DNA of 16,698 nucleotides from Liolophura sinensis (taxonomy: Eukaryota; Mollusca; Polyplacophora; Chitonida; Chitonidae). Location: assembly GCF_032854445.1 (NCBI RefSeq), contig NC_088300.1:47592984-47609681 (forward strand), given 5' to 3'. Numbering within the stretch: position 1 is the stretch's first letter; the number at the start of each line of letters is the position of its first letter. Below, piece by piece: positions 12,001-16,698 of this stretch. A program made the translations under genes and the position numbers. The notes below the pieces were generated by a model. The model was not told the origin of the DNA. It saw only the letters and a list, made by a program, of their open reading frames with translations, and did not search any database.

Positions 12001-15000
12001 TTCAATTCTTTTCGTTTTCATTCAATTTTATGTTAAAACAGCAATTCTGATTGTTGTCCTATGCAAGAAAAGAAGCGCAGCAGGACATGGTGGGAGTAGA
12101 TGTTTCTAATCTTAGTGAGAAAAGCTGTCAATCTCACTATTGTGCTGTTATTTGCTGAAGCATGGTTTAGGTCTTTGTTTTGCAGTTTCCAATAATATTA
12201 TTATATAAACATGTACATTATATGTACATGTATGTACATGTTGCTGTACATTTTATATGGATATGAAATTAAGATCTGAATATGTGCATCATGCTGCTTA
12301 AAATCTAAAGAGAAAAGTTAGGAGAATTTAGCCCTCCTTCAAGCTTTGTGCAATGGTATAAACCTTCATGGCGATATATTCTTTTATACGTACATCGTCT
12401 TTTTTTTTCCATTATCACGTATCGTGTACATATAATGCATCAGATACTGAATTCACATAGACATACATGTAATTGTATACATCATTTATCTTTTGTGCAA
12501 GTTATCTGTAATTTCCCATTATTGTTTGTGTAGGAGATGAGATTGCGGAGGACTATGAGCACCCCTGTTTATAAAGTGGGCATGGCCCGACCCAGAATAC
12601 AGATGGGCAGTGCTAATATTAAGCCCGGTAAGAGAACCATATTTTAAGCAGTAGGTGTGAGAGGAAAGTGATCTGCAACATGTAATTTGTGGATTGGTAG
12701 AGATTTAAGGGTTAGTTTGTACTATTAATGCTAATACATGACAATACATGCATGTACATTTACATAGCTAACCATAATACAAGGATTATATGAAGTAATC
12801 AGATTGGCTTGCTGTCTTCTGTCACAGAGGCCTTAGAGGCTCGACTCAGATCTGTTACCCTGGCTGGCATAAGAGAAGAAGCTGCAGAAAAAGACAATCG
12901 CACTGAATCTGTTTCTACTAGCATCTTAAGCACATCTGTTCCTGTGGGGACAAACTTTCTAGCAGACCCAACCCCTTCCCCAGTCCGTCCTCAGCAGCCG
13001 ACTTATGCATCTATAGTCAAACAAAACGGTTGTCAGACTGCCAACAAAAATGGGAATGTCCAGAGCGCAGAGGACGTCTCTGGAGGGTTTGAGGATTACC
13101 TGAAGAAGCGGACGCGCAAGGCGAGGAGTGTACAAGGTTACTCGCCAGAACCTAATTCTGGCTCGGACTCTGACGAGGCTGGGAGTTCCTCACGGTCAGG
13201 GATTCACAGGGAAGGGTCGGAGACCTCCTTGCCCACTGTGGTGCGGCGCAGACAGAAGGGGGACAGGATGCACATGATGAGAAACCCTGACAGTGAGTAG
13301 AAACAGGACACAGCAGTCTGTACTAGGAGGTCAGGGGCCACATCAGCTTACGATCGACACCCTCTTGCACGAATGGCCTTTTAGTTACAATAGTTGTAAC
13401 TTGCAATCGGAAATTACAATATGGTCGAGTCTGTTGTAAATATTTCCAATCACCCCCAATTTTACATTAAGTACAAATACTTGCCTTGCATAGGCTATTA
13501 ATTACTTCTTTTCAACTTGGTTTGCAAAGATGTGAAACGTGATTGTCTCAAAAAGATTAGCATTTTCACATCTATTTGTTTTTAGCTGCTGAATCAAGAA
13601 AAGTAATAAATGGTGCATTGTCCATTTAGGCAGGCCACCTTTATGTATGTGTCAAATTTGGCCATCGATCGCGATTGTATCTTCAGAAATTTAGGATCGA
13701 TTTACAATCGCTTTGTGCAGGTGTCGCAACATGTTTTTACAATGAACTGTAAACTCAATTGTAGGGTCTACAGTTGATTGTATTTACAATCTCTTTGTAC
13801 AAGTGAGCGATGAAGATTAGCACAGACCTGTTATACATGTATTTGACCTAAAATGTTCATGAATAAATTACTAATTTTGCCTACTTCAGACAGTACTATT
13901 GAGTACACATAAAGAGTTTAAGGTTTATTTGGGAACAAGGCTTCAGCACCAAAAGTAATATTTTGTGATTTTTTCCCCCTTTTTGCCTTTGTTGCAGTGC
14001 TAGGCAGACGGTATACAGTGCAAGGTATGGAGTTTAGAGCCCGGCCATCTATGTATATGTATGAGGAGATGTTTTCAACATCCAGCAGAGCCGAGTTCCG
14101 GCGCTCTTATCACTCGGCCCACAGTACAGACTCCACAGACTTGGTCACTGTCTACAGGGGCATGAACAAGGAGGTAAGCTGCAACACATGACAAGGGTTC
14201 CCCTGGAAATTATTTGCTTTGTTGCTTATGAAAAAAACATTTTGTGCATACATGACATTGATTAGCCCTATATTGCACAATTGTACTAGAACTTTTTTGG
14301 TGGTGGTAAGAGCACTCAAATAGCTGAGCACATTGTAGTTGTTGGGTTGGCTTTGTAAGCTTTGCAAAGAACCTGCAAATAGCCGCACATCTTGCCTTTT
14401 AAAATTGGTCCTCTTACCTCATTTGGTTTTCGACATAAAAGTGTGTAGGGTTCACTCTGATTTGAACCAACAACATTTGGGATGTAGATTTCACTTCTGT
14501 CACTAAACCAAATGAAAATTTCTATTGGTGCAGTAATAGATAGCCAGTACATTCTGCGCTTGTTTCAGGAGGGAGGGTGGGGTATTTGATGTTAGTTACT
14601 TCTACAGATTTGGGCATATTATATTGGGCATTGTTTATGATGTAGAGTTAATTGACTGACATAACAATGTAACTAACTCTAAACCCTAAGCCACAACAAT
14701 TCAAAGACAGAATCTTTGTTACAATGTCGGATGATGGAATTTAAAATTAAAATAAAGTGGAAAATTCATATATTTTGTAGAAATTGTGAAATGTATCAGC
14801 AATTGTTTCCCCCAAAACATTTATCTTATCAGAAAGCCTTGAAAAATAAAAAAAATCATAAAAACAGAAAGACTAAGATCGATTAAAATAAAGAGATAAA
14901 TTTTTCAAATTTATACTCATTCAGTTTTTTTGGTGTTGCCTAAACAAATAATAATGTGGGGATCTCATTTGCGTACTTGGTCTGTTTACATAACCAGGAG

Positions 15001-15153
15001 TTGATTAAGCTGGTGACAACATACAAGGCTCAGTTGATCAGGAAGGACCAGTATATAAAAGACCTGGAGGTGTACATAGATGACTTACTGGTGCGAGTGA
15101 TGGAAAATACGCCCCGCATACTGAACAAACCGCCAAACCAATGCTACCCATGA
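3052..15153 (+). CDS. Class I Rab11 family-interacting protein (Rip11/FIP-like), 3' nine exons, 5' incomplete
   Basis: Join 3052-3090, 6577-6679, 7904-8032, 8947-9101, 9775-9965, 12534-12627, 12828-13292, 13998-14173, 14998-15153; 1,508 nt, 502 residues counting the split first codon. Seen: residues ~1-120 form a C2 domain (VLRARNLISKGKAG, TIQVGKQKFQTS, DLEVTVYHRS, DDFLGYCSIPL, VYDRPKSQW, RGELEFRLTF). Residues ~121-445 are a Ser/Arg-rich, probably disordered linker. Residues ~446-490 are an amphipathic coiled coil ending in YIDDLLVRVMENTPRIL, the Rab11-binding signature. Known of the family: class I FIPs pair an N-terminal phospholipid-binding C2 with a C-terminal RBD that dimerises and binds GTP-Rab11 on recycling endosomes, promoting cargo and membrane delivery. 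Inferred: a Rip11/FIP5- or FIP2-like member; VYDRP..QW and HRS in the C2 recall insect Rip11, and length fits FIP2 (about 510 residues). The start codon and first C2 strand are missing, probably upstream. No frameshift or internal stop. It could be the single invertebrate class I FIP; I give no symbol because paralogy cannot be decided here. Confidence 0.93.
5968..6074 (+). mobile_element. tRNA-derived SINE, 5'-truncated 3' portion, + strand
   Basis: Begins at a CCCCCGGGCTCTTCCGGG stretch and ends in an A/T-rich ATAAATAAAT tail. The core 5989-6057 matches the reverse complement of 9314-9382 at 58 of 69 positions by hand alignment (84%). It lacks the tRNA-like head with A and B boxes, so it is a dead, 5'-truncated copy. 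The core (CCATAATGCTGG...AGTGAAATATTCTTGA...AAAACA) is one I recognise from molluscan sequences; the family name is not assigned. Confidence 0.85.
6264..6435 (+). repeat. Dispersed repeat, copy 2
   Basis: Partner of 1664-1854, same orientation, lying in intron a-b. An 18-bp fragment just upstream, AGCACCAAAAGTAATATT at 6168-6185, recurs exactly at 13945-13962 and in altered form (AGCACCTAAAGTATTATT) inside copy 1 near 1804. The family therefore probably has more members and a rearranged order here. Confidence 0.7.
6577..6679 (+). CDS. Exon b: C2 domain, strands after loop 1
   Basis: Acceptor TTTTTCTGTCTCAG, donor GTAAGT at 6680; 103 nt, phase 1 in and phase 2 out. It encodes GNNDVFVTIQVGKQKFQTS, then a KNAHNPEWFEECDL stretch. 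NPEW is the usual C2 'NPxW' turn, and VGKxKFxTS matches the QVGKxKYxTS region of class I FIPs. The usual DP after loop 1 is DV here. Confidence 0.93.
6680..7903 (+). other. Intron b-c
   Basis: GTAAGT...TATAG, 1,224 bp. It holds a run of 18 A (7302-7319), one TACATGTA, and a TG-rich stretch near 6960-7030. Nothing else recognised. Confidence 0.85.
7302..7319. repeat. Poly-A run, 18 nt
   Basis: Uninterrupted A18 inside intron b-c. It could be the tail of an old retroposed element on the + strand, but the 100 bases upstream match nothing I know and no target-site duplication is evident. Confidence 0.9.
7904..8032 (+). CDS. Exon c: C2 domain, central strands and loop 3
   Basis: Acceptor GTTATAG ending at 7903, donor GTGAGT at 8033; 129 nt, phase 2 in and phase 2 out. 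It encodes EIPSLQDDLEVTVYHRS, ILQDDFLGYCSIPLSDY and KVYDRPKSQ. DDFLG and the following hydrophobic strand are the C2 loop-3 hallmark. The Asp positions normally used for Ca2+ before it are occupied by His/Arg/Ser (YHRS), as in class I FIPs, which bind lipids without Ca2+. VYDRP followed by W in the next exon resembles insect Rip11. The frame is also open about 80 bases upstream, but that part is intron. Confidence 0.93.
8033..8946 (+). other. Intron c-d
   Basis: GTGAGT...CTCCAG, 914 bp. The first ~200 bases remain open in one frame (to 8235), but the sequence CPPQ-like and poly-C TTTCCCCCCC has no family resemblance; it is read as intron. No repeats found and no TACATGTA. Confidence 0.85.
8947..9101 (+). 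CDS. Exon d: end of C2 domain and start of linker
   Basis: Acceptor CTTCTACTCCAG, donor GTGAGT at 9102; 155 nt, phase 2 in and phase 1 out. It encodes QWASLGSRPKKPDNKYRG, then ELEFRLTFHVKSL, then a basic stretch LRRKRPSSFR. W...RGE(L/I)xxxxxF is the last C2 strand pattern of class I FIPs (WxxL...K..RGEI.V.I.F). The basic tail could help bind acidic membrane lipids (inference). A run of 15 T lies 12 nt inside the following intron. Confidence 0.93.
9102..9774 (+). other. Intron d-e, containing the minus-strand SINE
   Basis: GTGAGT...AACAG, 673 bp. It holds T15 at 9114-9128 near the donor and the SINE copy at 9290-9520, which makes up a third of the intron. Open frames crossing the SINE on either strand are chance readings of repeat sequence. 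Confidence 0.88.
9290..9520 (-). mobile_element. tRNA-derived SINE, near full length, minus strand
   Basis: Read on the minus strand: a tRNA-like 3' half with a B-box-like GTTCAAGTG (9470-9478; one mismatch to GWTCRANNC), then a GC-rich body, then the conserved core (9314-9382), and an AAATAAATAAAT tail (9291-9306). The A-box half that should lie beyond about 9520 is missing or replaced, so this copy is slightly 5'-truncated and transcriptionally dead. The head-core-tail layout is that of a pol III-derived SINE with a LINE-dependent short tail repeat. I recognise the family as common in molluscan DNA but cannot name it reliably. Confidence 0.88.
9775..9965 (+). CDS. Exon e: Ser/Arg-rich linker
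   Basis: Acceptor TTTTACTTAACAG, donor GTAAGA at 9966; 191 nt, phase 1 in and phase 0 out. It encodes a disordered linker with KLIRSSSFRDK, LHRTSSGHVDKN and a Pro/Gly-rich segment, ending LMLDRSP. RSSSF and HRTSS fit basophilic kinase consensus (R-x-x-S). FIP linkers are known phosphorylation targets, but no specific site can be assigned here. No NPF motif is present. Confidence 0.88.
10882..10935 (+). CDS. Candidate 54-bp cassette exon (unproven)
   Basis: Following TTATTACCAG, an 18-codon open stretch reads RQREFPAYDETRDDNESG and is flanked downstream by GT. Entering at phase 0 and leaving at phase 0, it fits exactly between the neighbouring exons, so it could be included or skipped without frame change. 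Its acidic/polar composition resembles a FIP linker. Against it: the donor GTTGGT is far weaker than every other donor in this gene. Treat as a possible alternative exon only. Confidence 0.35.
11976..12000. repeat. Perfect palindrome, purine/pyrimidine arms
   Basis: GAAAAGAGAAA (11977-11987), one C, then TTTCTCTTTTC (11989-11999), extended by a T-A pair outside. Directly after it, TTTTCATTCAATT occurs at 11995-12007 and again at 12015-12027. The hairpin would have almost no loop in RNA, so cruciform DNA or chance is likelier than a structured RNA. Confidence 0.85.
12209..12253. repeat. ATGTAC/TACATG-rich imperfect tandem
   Basis: Five occurrences of GTACAT within 45 bp, one of them inside a full TACATGTA octamer (12225-12232). 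This is the densest cluster of the octamer-like motif in the window. Confidence 0.75.
12534..12627 (+). CDS. Exon f: basic linker segment
   Basis: Acceptor TTGTTTGTGTAG, donor GTAAGA at 12628; 94 nt, phase 0 in and phase 1 out. It encodes EMRLRRTMSTPVYKVGMARP, then RIQMGSANIKP. LRRTMSTP is a strong basophilic or proline-directed phosphorylation-like sequence (inference). The only intron of about 200 bp in the gene follows (12628-12827). That phase continuity, and GC content higher than the flanks, support it as a true exon. Confidence 0.85.
12828..13292 (+). CDS. Exon g: large linker exon, acidic/Ser-rich then basic
   Basis: Acceptor TCTTCTGTCACAG, donor GTGAGT at 13293; 465 nt, phase 1 in and phase 1 out, the largest exon. 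The frame has no stop until a TAG at 13298-13300, just inside the intron. The 155 residues are low complexity: EALEARLRSVTLAGIREEAA (possibly a short helix), a Ser/Thr/Pro-rich part (PTPSPVRPQQPTYASIVKQN), then GGFEDYLKKRTRKARS, SGSDSDEAGSSSRSG and VVRRRQKGDR. SDSDEAGSSS resembles casein kinase 2 sites. No domain is recognised. If this intron is retained, the protein ends DSE and lacks the Rab11-binding domain. Confidence 0.92.
13293..13997 (+). other. Intron g-h
   Basis: GTGAGT...TTGCAG, 705 bp, phase 1. Its 5' two-thirds (about 13340-13810) hold many short palindromes built on ATTGTA/TACAAT and GATCG. The 18-bp fragment shared with intron a-b lies at 13945-13962. No exon-like sequence seen. 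Confidence 0.85.
13671..13805. repeat. Palindrome-rich imperfect repeat block
   Basis: TTTACAATCGCTTTGTGCAGGTG lies at 13701-13723 and a 20-of-23 copy of it at 13783-13805. GCGATTGTA (13671-13679) is the exact inverse of 13703-13711, and GATTGTA (13776-13782) of 13785-13791. The layout suggests the remains of a fold-back or MITE-like element, but terminal inverted repeats and a target duplication are not clear. Confidence 0.45.
13998..14173 (+). CDS. Exon h: linker leading into the Rab11-binding coiled coil
   Basis: Acceptor CCTTTGTTGCAG, donor GTAAGC at 14174; 176 nt, phase 1 in and phase 0 out. It encodes MLGRRYTVQGMEFRARPSMY, then YEEMFSTSSRAEFRRSYHSA, HSTDSTDLVTVYRGMNKE. The final YRGMNKE joined to ELIKLV of the next exon parallels the YRxLTxEELxxLV start of the FIP-RBD region. 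The Met at the exon start is made by splicing (A+TG) and should not be read as an initiator. Confidence 0.9.
14174..14997 (+). other. Intron h-i
   Basis: GTAAGC...ACCAG, 824 bp, phase 0. AT-rich, especially 14700-14930. No repeats or RNA genes recognised. Minus-strand open frames in it have no family resemblance. Confidence 0.85.
14998..15153 (+). CDS. Exon i (last): Rab11-binding domain (FIP-RBD) and stop
   Basis: Acceptor ACATAACCAG ending at 14997; phase 0; 51 residues plus TGA at 15151-15153. ELIKLVTTYKAQLIRKDQYI, then KDLEVYIDDLLVRVMENTPR and IL is the diagnostic RBD. It has a leucine/isoleucine heptad pattern forming a parallel two-helix dimer, and YID(N/D)LLVRVME, whose Ile contacts Rab11. 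The common family residue Asn after YID is Asp here, a conservative change. The tail after RIL is short and ends NQCYP. Mapping to FIP-RBD is the strongest single identification in the window. Confidence 0.97.
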   Translation, partial: ELIKLVTTYKAQLIRKDQYIKDLEVYIDDLLVRVMENTPRILNKPPNQCYP

Positions 15154-15695
15154 GATGGAAAACTGAGCATGTGAGATGAATAATGTGAACACCTGTGGCC
15201 CTCTATGGCTACATGTAGCTGTGCCGAAAGCTGTGTGACCAGGGGTGAAACATCACTGTTGTGCTCATGTAAAAAGGCAATGTACAGCATGTGAGATTTA
15301 CCCTGTGCTCGTCAGGCAGTTGGATATTCGATTTCAAGAAGAACTGGAGATGTTGATGTATGTACTGACAGCACAGGATTATACTGCACTACTACATTTA
15401 CTGTGCAGCACGTGGTCATGTTGATCATGCTGTCGCATCTGGGTCCAAAGTACAACTGAACTGATTGGATGTGTAGATGATCTTCTTTGGTTTATCATCC
15501 AAATTTACATGTGATATTATATGTGGCATATTTTATCACTTCGTTTTTGACCGACTTTTACTGTAAGAAGTTGCTCCATATGAGGCTTATCTCCTTGTTA
15601 TTGTATAGGTAAAGTGCCTTATGGAATGATTCGTTCGTAGAATGTCCCCAAAATCTCCCAATGATGGGCGAATAAATCAATGAATCAACATGTAT
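15154..15695 (+). other. 3' untranslated region (end approximate)
   Basis: Runs from the stop codon to about 20 nt past the only AATAAA downstream of the gene in the window. It includes the 12-bp palindrome GCTACATGTAGC (15208-15219) and two copies of GCATGTGAGAT (from about 15168 and 15288). The exact cleavage site is not visible. Confidence 0.6.
15671..15676 (+). terminator. Polyadenylation signal AATAAA
   Basis: Canonical hexamer 518 nt after the stop codon, the only AATAAA or ATTAAA on the + strand between the stop and the right edge. GT-rich sequence (TTGTGGTAGTGTAAG) lies about 80 nt downstream, a little far for a classic downstream element. Confidence 0.65.
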
Positions 15696-16698
15696 ACCAA
15701 TGGGCTTATGCTCAGAACAGTTAGGCTAAAATGTTTTCATTGATACTTGTGGTAGTGTAAGCGGGCAATTTATGCTGTACAAAAGTAAATGAATGTCAAA
15801 GAATTTCATTGGTAATACCTGGATTGTGAAATATGGTATCTAACTGTATAACATGTCATGATTTGTGTATGGTGCACAAATTCAGAACATCATTCATGTC
15901 AAAGTTGCCTAGTTCAAGGGGGATAACTGTGATTGGGGTGTTTGATTATATATGGCAGGAGAATAACATAAAGCTCTACTTGATTTCCTTGTCAGCACTC
16001 TGTTGTATTCCTTGGATGTCTTACCTTCAAGATTTAGTTGTGATGTTATATGATAAAAGATCAATTATAGCAACAGCTACAGTATAATTAGCTGTTTACC
16101 CCTTCTTTGTCACAGAAAAGAGAACAAAACTGGACTTTTTCTTCACTGATACATGGGATCGAGTCTACTTTGGAAATGTTTGAGGTATTAATAGGTATGG
16201 AATGGTTGCCTAGTATGTTACATGTAAAGTGTACATTCAGACAGTTGGTAGGGCAATGGTGCTATGCATGTCACACAGCATGAAAGATACATCTCAAATT
16301 CAACAGCATGTACAGGACTCGGGTATGAAAGTGTTGTTATTTGGTACAGAGGTACCATGGTGATTATTGTTTATGGGACCCAAAAATTTTGTAATGGCAT
16401 AGGATTTTGTCTTTCTTATGATGTTGACTGTTTCTGATCTGAACTTATCGAGGCTGAACAGGTTTTGTAATGTTTTTGTCTTAAACCTCGATATTGTCTG
16501 CCATGTTCTGGGCACATGTACATATATTACTGTCAAAATAACTAGCACTTGTGACAGAAGATTTGATAGCATGTACTTCATGTCCTTGTTAATGTTCGAT
16601 GTGAGTGATTTTTATGCCTTAATGATGAATCTCCACAAGATATCCTCTCAGGATTTTATTGTATCCCACAGAATTACAAAAAAAAAAAATTTTTTTTA
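15696..16698. other. Intergenic, nothing recognised
   Basis: About 1 kb without a convincing coding frame on either strand. AAGGGGGATAACT at 15916-15928 resembles a common molluscan intergenic motif, and one TACATGTA lies at 16219-16226. The window ends in A12 followed by T8, which may be an assembly edge. Confidence 0.7.

Larger units (their letters stand above)
9966..12533 (+). other. Intron e-f (2.6 kb)
   Basis: GTAAGA...TGTAG, phase 0. Contents: the candidate cassette exon 10882-10935, an open 53-codon stretch at 10395-10554, a perfect 23-bp palindrome at 11977-11999, an ATGTAC-rich stretch at 12209-12253 and four TACATGTA octamers. A TTATCTCCCCTT motif at 11304-11315 resembles the AAGGGAGATAA motif frequent in molluscan intergenic DNA. 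Nothing else recognised. Confidence 0.8.

Noticed and set aside
13998-14191. ATG at 13997 as an alternative start codon
   Set aside because: The ATG includes the last base of the acceptor AG; in the mRNA a Met codon is re-formed by the preceding exon's A, so it is internal.
15833-16581. Downstream open frames (84 codons +, 93 codons -)
   Set aside because: No family resemblance, AT-rich, beyond the poly-A signal; no splice or homology support for another gene.

Overview
The window is eukaryotic genomic DNA, AT-rich and intron-heavy. It holds one recognisable protein-coding gene, on the + strand: the 3' part of a class I Rab11 family-interacting protein (Rab11-FIP, Rip11-like). The animal is probably a lophotrochozoan, most likely a mollusc. 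The reasons are the gene architecture, two copies of a tRNA-derived SINE whose core I recognise from molluscan genomic DNA, a striking excess of the octamer TACATGTA, and AAGGGGAGATAACT-like motifs. The lineage call rests on memory of repeat families and is moderate only.

Layout: 1-3051 is non-coding and reads as the tail of an intron, because the first exon in view starts in the middle of a codon. Nine exons follow: 3052-3090, 6577-6679, 7904-8032, 8947-9101, 9775-9965, 12534-12627, 12828-13292, 13998-14173 and 14998-15153 (stop TGA at 15151-15153). All eight introns have AG acceptors and GTAAG/GTGAG-type donors, and the codon phases match across every junction (1,2,2,1,0,1,1,0). The spliced product in the window is 502 residues including the split first codon. 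Only a short N-terminal piece is missing, presumably the start Met and first C2 strand upstream. A single canonical AATAAA at 15671-15676 gives a 3'UTR of about 0.5 kb. The last 1 kb shows no gene.

Protein: the N-terminal ~120 residues are a C2 domain spread over four exons. About 330 residues of Ser/Arg-rich low-complexity linker follow. The C-terminal 50 residues are a coiled-coil Rab11-binding domain (FIP-RBD) with the motif YIDDLLVRVME. In this family the C2 domain docks on acidic phospholipids of the plasma membrane or recycling vesicles, and the RBD binds GTP-Rab11 as a dimer, coupling Rab11 recycling endosomes to membrane delivery.

The introns hold the non-genic content: two SINE copies in opposite orientation (5968-6074 and 9290-9520), a two-copy dispersed repeat of ~180 bp (1664-1854 and 6264-6435) with outlying fragments, a 14-bp tandem repeat (1599-1646), a palindrome-rich block in intron 7, and a possible 54-bp phase-0/0 cassette exon at 10882-10935. 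I found no operon-like, viral, CRISPR or RNA-gene content, and nothing that looks like a new multi-gene system. The most interesting points are the octamer enrichment, the candidate cassette exon and the repeat families.
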